Notes: generated by a model not told the origin, from the sequence alone. 64,000 nt of DNA from G963676095 sp963676095 (GCA_963676095.1 OY781040.1:7130001-7194000); one strand, 5' to 3'; counted from the first letter of the stretch, positions 10,286 through 19,608 are shown. Numbers and translations are program-made.

Positions 10286-10367
10286 GGTTGTTAATACTTG
10301 ATTTGTTTTAGCTGACGGTCAGGTATAGACCCATGGGCCGGCAGGTGTTAGCGCACCTCCGGTTTTT
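10286..10367 (+). ncRNA. Candidate DonS-like cis-antisense sRNA over the susC leader (locus 2)
   Basis: On the strand opposite the operon, a perfect TAnnTTTG box (TACATTTG, 10272-10279) overlaps the susC start codon. About 60 bases on there is a hairpin: CCGG-AGGTG (10338-10347, one bulged C) pairs with CACCT-CCGG (10354-10362) and is followed directly by five T. The predicted transcript is about 80 bases, antisense to the whole fecR-susC gap near the start codon. A TTTG at 10253-10256 could be the -33 element but is closer than usual. DonS of Bacteroides fragilis has this position and size in ECF/anti-sigma controlled loci. The same layout recurs at the other two sigma/FecR loci here. Transcription is inferred. 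Confidence 0.55.
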
Positions 10368-10392
10368 CAGTTTAGTTAAGTAATAAGTTCCA

Positions 10393-11340
10393 TTATTCAA
10401 TAATTATTTTATTTAGTTTATTATCAATTTGGTAATCAAATTTGCTTTTTAGCTGAAGCACTCTCAGGATATGTTCTATTCCATCCTTCATGCGAAACTT
10501 ACCGGTATAACAGGACTTTAAAACTTGATCGTTCCTTATCTCGATCTTCACATCAAAATAAAATTCCAGCCGGTTAATCAATTCAATAAAAGAGATATTA
10601 TCGAAGCTTATAATTCCGTCTTTCCATAAAAAATAATCCGGATTATTGATCGGAGAAACGACCATTTTTCCATTCTTCAGGCTCACCTGTTCATTAGGTT
10701 TAAGCATTAACCCCGTGGTGCCGTTTTGTGGCATAACCTCCACGACCCCCTCTAACAAGGAAGTTTCGAAGCTTTTACTATCTGAATATGCTGTCAGGTT
10801 AAATTTGGTTCCCCAAACCCTGATATTATATTTTTTTGTATTAACAATAAAGGGCCTTTTCTTATCCGCGGTTACCTCAAAAAAACCTTCTCCGTCAAGT
10901 TTAACCTCACGCCTGTTCTCTTTGAAGCAGGTCGGAAATATCAGGGTTGTTTTAGCATTCAGCCAGACCTTTGTTCCGTCAGACAACGTCATTTCAGCAC
11001 GCTGCCCGGCAGGAACATACAAGGTTTGCATAGCGACATCATGATTACCGACAATAATTCCCGGGAAAAAAATACGGGCGACAAGCAAGGCAAAAATAAA
11101 TACAGCTGCAATTTTCAGGATAACCGGAAAAATTCTTCGCAATCCCTTACGGTTAACGCCTACCTGAGATACACCCCGATTCTGGCTTTCGGAAGTCTGC
11201 CAGATCGAAAAGTCGTTTAGCTTCCTCAGGGCCATGTACTGCTTCATGTTCTCCGGATTGGCATCCAACCATTCTATTATAGATATCTTTTCCTGATCGG
11301 TACAGTCACCCTGAATATATTTTAAAAGCAATTCCTCCAT
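10393..11340 (-). CDS. FecR-family anti-sigma factor
   Basis: This is an inner membrane anti-sigma factor that holds the ECF sigma factor encoded upstream until the STN-SusC signals. A short cytoplasmic N-terminal helical region (residues 1-70) is followed by a transmembrane segment (about 73-92, IAAVFIFALLVARIFF), the periplasmic FecR domain (about 105-210, with LSDGTKVWLNAKTTL) and a C-terminal DUF4974 domain (about 245-315). At 315 residues it is normal. It lies between the sigma gene and susC on the same strand, which is the standard order for trans-envelope signalling in Bacteroidota. Confidence 0.93.
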   Translation of the reverse strand: MEELLLKYIQGDCTDQEKISIIEWLDANPENMKQYMALRKLNDFSIWQTSESQNRGVSQVGVNRKGLRRIFPVILKIAAVFIFALLVARIFFPGIIVGNHDVAMQTLYVPAGQRAEMTLSDGTKVWLNAKTTLIFPTCFKENRREVKLDGEGFFEVTADKKRPFIVNTKKYNIRVWGTKFNLTAYSDSKSFETSLLEGVVEVMPQNGTTGLMLKPNEQVSLKNGKMVVSPINNPDYFLWKDGIISFDNISFIELINRLEFYFDVKIEIRNDQVLKSCYTGKFRMKDGIEHILRVLQLKSKFDYQIDNKLNKIIIE

Positions 11341-11444
11341 ACTTCAATCGTTTAGTTAGCTGAATAAAGGATATATGCAATTTTTCCTTTTTCCGAAATA
11401 AAACGACTGAAGACAGTTTATCCCTAGTGAATTCTTCTGATTTT

Positions 11445-12005
11445 TTAATTATTCAGGAAGGAAAGAACCCCAATAACCGGTAGGTAATCTTTCAGGGCAA
11501 CCCGTAATACTCTTATTGTCTGAGAAATATGATATTCAACTCCCTTTGTCGAGATATGATAGATATCAGCAATTTCTTTGTGCGATTTATCCCCAAAACG
11601 ACTCAGGATAAATATTTTCCTCGTTCTTTCAGGTAAATTTTGAAGTGTATAAGCTATAATTTTCCGGATCTCGTCCGAAAATATTTCTGCGGGATCGCTC
11701 GATTCCAGAGAAGTAGTCCTGATTTCCAGATCTCTGGACAATGTCTTTTTCATAGCTTTCTGAACATCTCGCTCTACTGCCTGATGCTTTAAATAATCCA
11801 GGGTCCTGTTTTTTAAAATAGAAAAAAGGAATGGCCCTACCGGATCAATCTCTTCCTGCTTCATTCGCTCCCAAAGCCTAATGATGGAATCCGTGACAAT
11901 ATCTTCAGCAGCAAGATCATCATGGATATAAGATTTTACATACAGATACGATTTTCTGTAATAAAGTGTATAAATCTCATTGAAACAATTCCCAGTAGGG
12001 TACAT
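11445..12005 (-). CDS. ECF-type RNA polymerase sigma-70 factor
   Basis: This is an extracytoplasmic-function sigma factor that should direct transcription of the SusC/SusD operon after release by FecR. Region 2 (about residues 10-75, with the DDLAAEDIVTDSIIRLWE core) and region 4 (about 120-175, LPERTRKIFILSRFGDKSHKEIA) are both present with an HTH. The length of 186 residues is normal. The N-terminus begins abruptly at MYPTGNCF and no better start is seen. The gap from the fecR start is about 104 bases. Confidence 0.92.
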   Translation of the reverse strand: MYPTGNCFNEIYTLYYRKSYLYVKSYIHDDLAAEDIVTDSIIRLWERMKQEEIDPVGPFLFSILKNRTLDYLKHQAVERDVQKAMKKTLSRDLEIRTTSLESSDPAEIFSDEIRKIIAYTLQNLPERTRKIFILSRFGDKSHKEIADIYHISTKGVEYHISQTIRVLRVALKDYLPVIGVLSFLNN

Positions 12006-12098
12006 TTTTCTTCGTTTAGGTCTGCAAATCTAAAAAATTAGTCTGCTGCCTTCCTCCTCCGGAATCATACGTCACAAAGGTCCAAGAAACATTGTATT

Positions 12099-13145
12099 TT
12101 ACTTGTCGATGAAATCAAAAGGATAGATAAACGGTTTTATACGGTCGCCTGTTCTCAATCGGATCCAACTTTCAAAGCCCCGCTCTCCTTCTGTCAATTC
12201 GATTACCCTGGCACCATTGCTCCCATCAGGCAAATTATAGTGAGAGGTCTTTCTGCTGCCGGTAACCCGTCCATAACAAAGCATAATCTCTTTCCAGCAA
12301 ACAACATAATCATTCAGATGATCGTGACCAACAATTGCCGCCATAACATCTCCGTTTTCTTTAAAAGCAGAAAATAATCCGGTATTCCTGTCAGAACAAC
12401 AAACATGTTCTTTACGGGTCCCGTAAAACCGGGCATCCAGGTCGGTAATGGCGTCTCTGAATTCCGGCACAGGAATATGAAAAAAGGCCAGGGACGGAAT
12501 AGGTATTCCCTTGTTCTTTTGCGTATATTCCTTGCTTTTCCGGGTGTACCACGCAACCTGATCGGCTTCAACTGTATCCCTGTTACTGTCGAGGCCGTAA
12601 AGTACGGTCATTATCCTTTCGCTGCTCGACTGATAAAGGGGAATAGCAAAGTTGGTTATTCCGGTAATGCCATCAACAGTACCGGTCAGGTTTCCGGGAA
12701 ACTTCTGGATATAATCAAAAATTTTCCGGCGGGTCATGCTATATTCATCATCATGATTTCCCAATACTGCGGCAAATGGAATTTTGCGCGACAATACCGG
12801 CTCAAAAACTGCATCAATTCCATCAGAAACTGGTTCTCCTGTAACATGATCACCCGTATAAACAACAAAATCAGGTTTTTCTGCATCCAGTACATTATGC
12901 ATGCATTCTGCGGCCTCCTCCGATTCCCAGACATCAGGTTTCCAATGTGTATCTGTAAACTGGACAATTTTAAATTTCCGTTGAAGATTGTATGACAATT
13001 TTAATTCCGATATTTCCTTATCCTTTCCTGTGGTTGCTGATGATAGTATGCCGGCTGATGCTCCGGCACCAACGATAGTCAGGGCACCGGTAGTCAGGGC
13101 TGCTTCTCTGATAAAGGAACGTCTGGTTATAGTTTGTTTTTCCAT
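12099..13145 (-). CDS. Tat-type secreted calcineurin-like metallophosphoesterase (copy 1)
   Basis: This is a binuclear-metal phosphoesterase predicted to act in the periplasm. Metal-site motifs are visible: D65-T-H67, GD99, GNHD (129-132), the AFFHIP histidine and the C-terminal VGHDH. The N-terminus carries a twin-arginine signal (TRRSFIR, then a hydrophobic stretch to GAGASAG), pointing to Tat export after folding. The family resembles Dcr2-like phosphatases. The true substrate is unknown, and phosphomonoester or phosphodiester groups on glycans are plausible. It is the last gene of the GH92 operon, 28 bases after copy 2, and the end of the gene is close to the sigma gene of the next locus. 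Confidence 0.88.
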   Translation of the reverse strand: MEKQTITRRSFIREAALTTGALTIVGAGASAGILSSATTGKDKEISELKLSYNLQRKFKIVQFTDTHWKPDVWESEEAAECMHNVLDAEKPDFVVYTGDHVTGEPVSDGIDAVFEPVLSRKIPFAAVLGNHDDEYSMTRRKIFDYIQKFPGNLTGTVDGITGITNFAIPLYQSSSERIMTVLYGLDSNRDTVEADQVAWYTRKSKEYTQKNKGIPIPSLAFFHIPVPEFRDAITDLDARFYGTRKEHVCCSDRNTGLFSAFKENGDVMAAIVGHDHLNDYVVCWKEIMLCYGRVTGSRKTSHYNLPDGSNGARVIELTEGERGFESWIRLRTGDRIKPFIYPFDFIDK

Positions 13146-13173
13146 CTATCCGGATTTAAGTAATTGACAATTA

Positions 13174-14322
13174 TTAAGGTTTTGGTTTGTATTGAGGATC
13201 GTCGGAGATGAACGAAGCGGGCACCGTAATCCGGTTGAGGAACCGTCCGGTTTCCATACGTGTCCATGTCTCAAATGTTTGCTCACCTTCAGTCAATTCT
13301 ATGACCCGGGCACCCCGGCAAAGCGTATGATAGGTATTCAGTCCACCGGAAAAACGTCCGTAACCGAGCGCAATACCCTGAAGGAAAGTCACATAATCAT
13401 TATCATGGTCATGGCCGACAAATACGCCCTTCACATCTTTACACTCCAAAAAAGCCGTAAACAATCCGGAATTAACAGGCGGACAACATTCCCGTTCGAT
13501 CCTCCAGCCAAATGACTTTTGATTCGGCGTATTGTATGCCAAACCGAACTCTATCAAAGGAATATGAAAAAAAGCCAGGGCCGGATACGGAATCCCTCCG
13601 TTTTCTTCTGTAAAGCGTTTGCTTTTAGCCATATACCATTCAATCTGATTACTTCTTATCCAATCTTCGCGATGGGAAGCCCCGGGCAGGTCACTTAAAG
13701 CATTCGAATCGAAAAGATAGAAGAGAAAGGCCTTTTCATCAGAGCCATCCGATTTAAAAACAGGAATTACCTGGTTTGTATAGCCGAACACTTCCTCTAC
13801 CGATTCCGTTTTGGGTTCATTCAGACAGCCTTTCAAACCGACCACAATCCCGTAAACCTTATCCCGCGGCGTATCGCGTTCCGAATCATGATTTCCGAAA
13901 ACAACGGCAAAAGGAATATTGCGTTCAGCTGACAAACCTGTTACTTTTTCCCATAATGCAGCCGGATTGTTTTCGGTGACAATATCCCCCGTATACATTA
14001 CAAAATCCGGTTTTTCAATATCCAGTATTTTATTCATGATATCATATGCATGACCGGTCTCGCCAGGTTGATAAACGGCATGAATATCGGTAAACTGAAC
14101 AATTCTGAATTTACCATCCTGATTAAAGGATAGCTTCCTTTCCGGAGAATTTTTCCCGTGCTGGTCCGGAGGAGCCAACGTTTTCTTTAAAGAGAAAGCG
14201 GCCCCTGTTTCGCCGGATGAAGGGAACATGGCAGAAGCACTTGTCCCTGCCAGTCCAAATGCTCCTGCCGCCAGAGCAGAATCCCTGATAAAGTTTCTTC
14301 TGTTGATACATTCTTTCTTCAT
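13174..14322 (-). CDS. Tat-type secreted calcineurin-like metallophosphoesterase (copy 2)
   Basis: This is a paralogue of the two other metallophosphoesterases in this operon and the longest of them (382 residues). The Tat signal is NRRNFIRDSALAAGAFG near residues 6-23. Metal-binding motifs FTDIH, YTGD, GNHDSE, FFHIP and GHDHDND are all intact, so it should be catalytic. A C-terminal block (GARVIELTEGEQTFETW) is shared by all three copies and may be a family-specific extension. It lies between the 738-residue enzyme-like lipoprotein and copy 1. Expected location is periplasmic. Three copies side by side suggest different specificities for phosphorylated glycan pieces, which is inference. Confidence 0.88.
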   Translation of the reverse strand: MKKECINRRNFIRDSALAAGAFGLAGTSASAMFPSSGETGAAFSLKKTLAPPDQHGKNSPERKLSFNQDGKFRIVQFTDIHAVYQPGETGHAYDIMNKILDIEKPDFVMYTGDIVTENNPAALWEKVTGLSAERNIPFAVVFGNHDSERDTPRDKVYGIVVGLKGCLNEPKTESVEEVFGYTNQVIPVFKSDGSDEKAFLFYLFDSNALSDLPGASHREDWIRSNQIEWYMAKSKRFTEENGGIPYPALAFFHIPLIEFGLAYNTPNQKSFGWRIERECCPPVNSGLFTAFLECKDVKGVFVGHDHDNDYVTFLQGIALGYGRFSGGLNTYHTLCRGARVIELTEGEQTFETWTRMETGRFLNRITVPASFISDDPQYKPKP

Positions 14323-14345
14323 ATTCTGATTATTTCAATCCTGAC

Positions 14346-16562
14346 TTACCATTTAAATATTACCTGTACGCCTTCCGGGTTATTTTCAAAACCAAGCAGA
14401 CATGTTTTACTCTTCTCATCCCATTTACAGGTAGCATCCTTAATTATTTTTCCTTCTGCATCTTTGATCTCGGTTTTTTTGGGAACTGAGGGCAAGAGTA
14501 CCCGCATCACATTTGTCGTGTTTAAAGGACTTTTTGTAATAAAAGAATAGCTGCCGTTCGTTATTTGTTCCTGATAGGTTCGGGAAGCTGCAGCAAGTAC
14601 CTGAGGCCTTGCCTTATCTTCGACACGGTTAATATCAAACAGGAAAGATTGTTCTCCCGGGTTTACTGTCTTTTCAGTCAGGACCGGCAGGCCGGGATCA
14701 AAAAGATCAATAAACATTCCTCTGATGACGTAAGGTTTATCGCTTACGCTCTCATTCAGTACCGCGATTAAATCGAAAGGCCCTCTTTCCAGATAGAAGT
14801 TATTTTTAAATATCAGGCTGCCCGCCTTTGCTTTTTCTTCATACATTCTTTTAACAATCTTCACATAATTTGTATCGCCCCCCTCAGCCAGGACAAATTC
14901 CTTGGGATCTTTCCGTATTACATAAACGGTTCCTTTTCCACAGGGATATTCTCCTTCCTTCGGGTCCTCCCCAATGCCTAACAGTTTAAACAGATGATCG
15001 GAAGGCCTTTGAAAATGGTTTTCGCCCTGGTTCCACCATTCCCGGACATTTTGGAACGGATCGGTATCCCTGGAACTATAGACAACTACGCCCCCGTCTT
15101 TTACCCATTTAGCGATATAAGAATGGGCATCTTTTGATAAAGGTTTCAGATTGGAATATGACATTAACAATACTTTGGTATCCTTCCACGTTTCCGGGTA
15201 AGATACATTTTCAAGGTGAAGCGTTTTAACAGGAATGCCGCGCATCAGGAACGGCAATGCCTCCCCGTAGAAATTGGAAAGCTGAGGGTCATCATATCCT
15301 TTAACAGGTGCCGGGGCACGCTGAAACATCAGCGAATTGGCCATCAGCACACTGATCCCTTTTGAACCGTTAATTTCATTTTTCGAAACAGGTATCTGGT
15401 TTAACGAATTAATCATTACCTGCATCTGGGTGGAATAAAAACGGGGAATAGGTTCCTTTTTATCGCTGCCGGCACTTGAATAGTAAAGCCCTTCATAAAT
15501 ACGGTCCGGCCAGGGCATTACTTCATAATTGCCGATATTCGGGAATAACAGCTGGGCCGTAAAAGTGGCCTGGTAATTCTTTTTATAATAAACCCAGTCG
15601 AAATGACGATCTTCAATCGGATCGGTCAGGAAAAACATTTTACGCCCGGTAGGGGCAGTCATTGCTTCCATGCAGCCATATTCCAGGTAAGCCGTCTCGA
15701 ACACGCGTTCCTTTGCAACACCGTTAAAATAATCAGGCTCGCTGGAAGTGCCTGTCCACACCTGGGCGATGTACCCGTCGACGCATGGTAAAGATGCCAG
15801 GCTTGCCTCCGGACTGACAATCATCCATTGAGAATAGTTGATCAGGGAATGGGTCGGCACATAGCAACGGACATTCATACCTTTACTTTTCCCGTATTCC
15901 TTGGCAAACGTGAAACATTCATTTAGCGCACGGTAATACAAGTGATATTTTAGTTTATTGGACAGGTAAGTATTTTCAGCTGAAGCATCCTGGGGCCTCC
16001 AGTCAAAACCATAGTACTTTTTCCATTCGTCTTTAAAAGATTTACTATATCCCGCCTTTGCCCAGAATTCAGGTTCTTCCAGATAGATGGCATCGATTCC
16101 GGCATCGATTACCCGTTTAAGATGAACTTCCTTGATGTACTTCAGGAAACTCTCGCTCGGAACAAAGTAAGGAGTTGTATGGCTGCTTCCATGCCACAGG
16201 GTATCTCCCTGTAAAGTTACCTGCCCGTCATCCCAGTGTTTTTTTCCATCCCATTCTCCGTCAAAATAGAGCCTGTACCTGCCACCCCAGGCAATACCTG
16301 TCATAAAATGAGTGATATAACCATGATCGTGCCAGCTCTTTACCCGTTGTTCGAAAGTCATGCCAATTTTATCATCAGCTCCGTACACCATAACAACATC
16401 GGCCTGGATATCCGTAACCGGCTTCCATTCACTACTGGTCTGAAAAGTTGTTTTCTCCGTTTTTGATTGCGAAAGTTGTTCCGGGCCTTTTAATTTACAG
16501 CTAAACAGCGCGAAGAAAATAAAGTTATAACAAAAGAAAAATATCATCCGTTCAGGTTTCAT
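14346..16562 (-). CDS. Unrecognised TIM-barrel-like enzyme lipoprotein, candidate glycoside hydrolase
   Basis: This is a 738-residue lipoprotein with lipobox Cys22 (FALFSC). Residues about 50-380 look like a (beta/alpha)8 barrel. DAGIDAIYLEEPEFW (154-167) places Glu162, Glu163 and Glu165 at a strand end where clan-A glycosidases carry the acid/base glutamate. Residues about 440-530 (VLLMSYSNLKPLSK, then WVKDGGVVVYSS) resemble the glutamine-amidotransferase-like domain of GH42-type beta-galactosidases. The C-terminus is beta-rich. I cannot place it in a named CAZy family. Its place in the GH92 locus, 23 bases upstream of a phosphoesterase gene, argues for a glycan-cleaving role on the surface or in the periplasm. 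Confidence 0.75.
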   Translation of the reverse strand: MKPERMIFFFCYNFIFFALFSCKLKGPEQLSQSKTEKTTFQTSSEWKPVTDIQADVVMVYGADDKIGMTFEQRVKSWHDHGYITHFMTGIAWGGRYRLYFDGEWDGKKHWDDGQVTLQGDTLWHGSSHTTPYFVPSESFLKYIKEVHLKRVIDAGIDAIYLEEPEFWAKAGYSKSFKDEWKKYYGFDWRPQDASAENTYLSNKLKYHLYYRALNECFTFAKEYGKSKGMNVRCYVPTHSLINYSQWMIVSPEASLASLPCVDGYIAQVWTGTSSEPDYFNGVAKERVFETAYLEYGCMEAMTAPTGRKMFFLTDPIEDRHFDWVYYKKNYQATFTAQLLFPNIGNYEVMPWPDRIYEGLYYSSAGSDKKEPIPRFYSTQMQVMINSLNQIPVSKNEINGSKGISVLMANSLMFQRAPAPVKGYDDPQLSNFYGEALPFLMRGIPVKTLHLENVSYPETWKDTKVLLMSYSNLKPLSKDAHSYIAKWVKDGGVVVYSSRDTDPFQNVREWWNQGENHFQRPSDHLFKLLGIGEDPKEGEYPCGKGTVYVIRKDPKEFVLAEGGDTNYVKIVKRMYEEKAKAGSLIFKNNFYLERGPFDLIAVLNESVSDKPYVIRGMFIDLFDPGLPVLTEKTVNPGEQSFLFDINRVEDKARPQVLAAASRTYQEQITNGSYSFITKSPLNTTNVMRVLLPSVPKKTEIKDAEGKIIKDATCKWDEKSKTCLLGFENNPEGVQVIFKW

Positions 16563-16591
16563 GGCAATAGAATAATTTAATTTTTAAATAA

Positions 16592-18307
16592 TTACAAATC
16601 ATGTCTGTATTGCTGAACAACGTGCAATTCATTACCGTCTGGGGAGATTTTCAGGGTTACTTTCCTGTTTCCGCTGAACCTGAGTACAATTTCATTATCG
16701 TTCCCGAGCCAGGGGGCAACAATTTTCTTCAAATCATCACCGGCCATGTCATCCGTAATGATCCATTTTCCCTTTCCATCCGCGAACTCTCTCGTTCCGG
16801 AAGTATATTGAGCAGCAAGCTTTTCGGGAGCAAACCGTTTAGAGGTGACTACAACCAGGCCATTATCCTTTACCAAAGAACGGACATCGTCCTGAGTCGT
16901 TTTGCTGATATACAAGCCGCATAAAAATGCCAGTTTCACGCTTTTCAGGTATTTTTTTGTCACTGTGTCATCAAACACGACAGGTGAATTTGCCGGTGCG
17001 AAACACCGGTAAGCCATTCCCGCGTATACATTGCCTGCATTCCAGGAAAGGCTTTCCTTCTTTACCATCCCGTGGGTAATCGTGTGCCAGGCCCTGATCC
17101 ATTCTTCCGATTCGGGACTTGTATGCAGGTTATAGGCCCCGAAAAGCCAGTCTTTCCAGTAATAATCAATCTTTTTCCCATGGTAATCGACTGTACAATA
17201 CGTGTGCGGGCCCTGACCCCATTCGGTATCGTCAAAACGGATGATAGCAATTTCCGGCTCATAATCCCGAAACGTATAAGGACGGGGATTACTGGGCACG
17301 TATTCCTTTGCAAAACGTTTTATCACTTCGCCCCGTTCCACCAGCTTGATATGTTGCTGATCATCATAGACATAAATATGAGGCCCTATACTTTCGATAT
17401 AGGCTTTATCCACTCCGGCCCAGTATGCAAACAATAAATTTCCCCATAATTCGCTGGCCGAGTGGCCCGGAAAAGTATTATAATGCCAAAAGTCGAGACA
17501 TGCCCACAATTCCTGGCGATACTGTAAACAGGCCCCTATTGCACAAGCCTCCCAGACATTCGACCAGTTTTCCTTCATCTGTTTGTAAACCGGTGTCATT
17601 CCGGCCCTTGCGAAATTATTGAAAAGGACAGGCCATACGTGTTCTGTCAGTACTTGCCTTGTACCATATTTTTTACACTCATCCACAAGTGATTTCGCCC
17701 CTTTATATACAGCTTCGTCTGCCTCTTTAAAATTCATACCGGTCGGCTCTGCCAGGTCTACCAGTTCAACGCCCGGATGATTAATGGTAATGGATAAATT
17801 CCTTGTTATCTGCGAATGTTCCAGCTCATCGTACTGAATTCCCCATACGGCATCTGACCGGTTCAGGCTCTTCAATACCTCCGGCGGAAACTTAAACAGG
17901 TGCAGGTTGCCGGGCTGCTTTACCCAGTCGTGCCCATCGGTGCTTGTCATATCGAGGTTCCAGTTTCCACATTCCACATTAACAACCACCTTAAGTCCTG
18001 CATTTTTAAAGTCCTGGCCAAGCTTTTCCATCTTTTTTGCCTCATCATCAACAGTTCCTTTTGGCCCCCTGTAATGATAAACGACAAAATCGACCCCTAA
18101 AGAATCCATAGCTTCAGGATTAAAAAAGTCTCCGGGCTTACATTTATCCCCGGAATTATCAATCCCCAGGTAAAAATTTCTGACCGCCTCCTGCTTTTTA
18201 TCCTGCGCATTCCCCGTACCTGTGAAATAAAATAACAGTATTAACAGCGGCATCCTTTTAACCAGTAATTCAATAATTCCGGTTCTGTCGTATTTTCTGA
18301 CTGTCAT
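16592..18307 (-). CDS. Unrecognised secreted TIM-barrel-like protein, candidate glycoside hydrolase
   Basis: This is a 571-residue protein with a signal peptide (hydrophobic core about residues 20-30, cleavage near GNAQ) but no lipobox. An in-frame Met19 is a possible start. The first 350 residues look like a barrel: strands such as VDFVVYHYRG and LKVVVNVECG precede AVWGIQYDELEHSQ, where Asp160, Glu161 and Glu163 are candidate catalytic acids. A later segment (LAFLCGLYISKTTQDDVRSLVK then NGLVVVTSKRF) resembles a GATase-like domain, as in the neighbouring 738-residue protein. The two may be distant relatives. No family is recognised. It is co-directional with GH92 and the phosphoesterases, only 6 bases after copy 3. 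Confidence 0.72.
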   Translation of the reverse strand: MTVRKYDRTGIIELLVKRMPLLILLFYFTGTGNAQDKKQEAVRNFYLGIDNSGDKCKPGDFFNPEAMDSLGVDFVVYHYRGPKGTVDDEAKKMEKLGQDFKNAGLKVVVNVECGNWNLDMTSTDGHDWVKQPGNLHLFKFPPEVLKSLNRSDAVWGIQYDELEHSQITRNLSITINHPGVELVDLAEPTGMNFKEADEAVYKGAKSLVDECKKYGTRQVLTEHVWPVLFNNFARAGMTPVYKQMKENWSNVWEACAIGACLQYRQELWACLDFWHYNTFPGHSASELWGNLLFAYWAGVDKAYIESIGPHIYVYDDQQHIKLVERGEVIKRFAKEYVPSNPRPYTFRDYEPEIAIIRFDDTEWGQGPHTYCTVDYHGKKIDYYWKDWLFGAYNLHTSPESEEWIRAWHTITHGMVKKESLSWNAGNVYAGMAYRCFAPANSPVVFDDTVTKKYLKSVKLAFLCGLYISKTTQDDVRSLVKDNGLVVVTSKRFAPEKLAAQYTSGTREFADGKGKWIITDDMAGDDLKKIVAPWLGNDNEIVLRFSGNRKVTLKISPDGNELHVVQQYRHDL

Positions 18308-18313
18308 GTTTTT

Positions 18314-19405
18314 TTATTTTCTTATAAAATCATCCGGGTACTGTATATTCTGAGTGATATCTCCGCCATATAAACGGATCCAGGAACGAAAGCCGTCTTT
18401 TCCTTCGGTTAATTCAATAACCCTGGCCCCGTTAGGTTTCAAATCATTATATACCGTATCGCATCCGCTGAACCGTCCGTAAATGAAAAACATATTATTC
18501 CAGTAAGCCGCAAAATCGCTGTTATGGTCATGCCCGACAAATACCGCCCGAACATCTCCCATTTCTTTCATCGACACGAACAAACCGGAATTAATCTTGG
18601 GAGAAGCAACATTCTCTCCCCGGATCCCGACCATCACGCCATGCTCATCGTCTTTTGCCGCCTCTTTATGTTCCGGCAGAGGAATATGAAAAAAGGCCAG
18701 CGAAGGGATTGGTGTTCCCCCGTTCATCGTCGTAAATTGTTGACTTTTTTCACGGTACCAGGCGATCTGGTCAAAATGGATATGCCCGTATGTATGCGGT
18801 ATATCAGGAATCGTTGCTCCCGAATTCGAGTCGAAAAGATAAAAAACCCGGTCAATCTTATCTCCATTCGAAGATTTAAGCGTTAGTATATAATTGGTCA
18901 CGCCATAAATACCCTCCGTTGTACCGGTAATGCTATATGGAATACTTTTGATAATCTCATATAACTCTTCACGCGTTTTATCATATTCGGCATCATGATT
19001 TCCGAAGGCAACAGCAAATGGAATTTTTCTTTGGGAAATCGGCTCCAGGATCTGCCTCATTGATGGTTCTGCCGGTTTACCGAAAATGACATCGCCTGTA
19101 TGTATAACAAGGTCAGGCGTTTCCAGATCAAGCATCTGATTGACGTTTTTTAATGCCCGGTCAGACCGGGGATCTCCCGCAATATAATGGGTATCGGTCA
19201 GTTGCAGGATTTTAAATTTTCCATTTTTATTAAATGTCAACGTTGTCTCTGAAGACATGTTATCTGCTTTCGATCCGGTTGGATTTTCCACAAATTTCTG
19301 ATCCGACGGGATCATGCTTGCCATAGCATTTGTTCCCATGATACCTGCCATTCCGGCAAGGGCCGAGCCTTTTAAAAAGCCTCTTCTGTCTATATTATTT
19401 TTCAC
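18314..19405 (-). CDS. Tat-type secreted calcineurin-like metallophosphoesterase (copy 3)
   Basis: This is the third metallophosphoesterase of the GH92 locus (363 residues). The N-terminus has a clear Tat motif, DRRGFLKGSALAG, followed by a hydrophobic stretch. Active-site motifs are complete: LTDTHY, HTGD, GNHDAEYD, FFHIPLPE and VGHDHNSD. It is the first of the three copies to be transcribed, just after GH92, and leads into the unrecognised barrel protein. The GANGARVIELTEG-type C-terminal block is shared with the other copies (here GARVIELTEGKDGF). Periplasmic phosphatase or phosphodiesterase activity is expected from the family. The substrate is inferred to be a phosphorylated glycan. Confidence 0.88.
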   Translation of the reverse strand: MKNNIDRRGFLKGSALAGMAGIMGTNAMASMIPSDQKFVENPTGSKADNMSSETTLTFNKNGKFKILQLTDTHYIAGDPRSDRALKNVNQMLDLETPDLVIHTGDVIFGKPAEPSMRQILEPISQRKIPFAVAFGNHDAEYDKTREELYEIIKSIPYSITGTTEGIYGVTNYILTLKSSNGDKIDRVFYLFDSNSGATIPDIPHTYGHIHFDQIAWYREKSQQFTTMNGGTPIPSLAFFHIPLPEHKEAAKDDEHGVMVGIRGENVASPKINSGLFVSMKEMGDVRAVFVGHDHNSDFAAYWNNMFFIYGRFSGCDTVYNDLKPNGARVIELTEGKDGFRSWIRLYGGDITQNIQYPDDFIRK

Positions 19406-19608
19406 AATGTAAAAATTTTGTTTTTTTGATTAGATAATGACAAAAAAAAAATCATGCCACAGAAATTCATTCCTAAATCAATAAAGCTATACCGTTTTAG
19501 CAATACAAATAAAAAAGTTTTTTTTCATTTACAACGACTTTTTTGCCGGAAATTCCTCAACAATAAAACTGAAAAATCTATTCCGTCAGGTATTATTTTC
19601 AGAAGCAA

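Noticed and set aside
10338..10367. Operon-strand attenuators in the fecR-susC gaps
   Set aside because: In all three gaps the T-run follows the stem only on the opposite strand. On the operon strand the stem is preceded by A and not followed by T.
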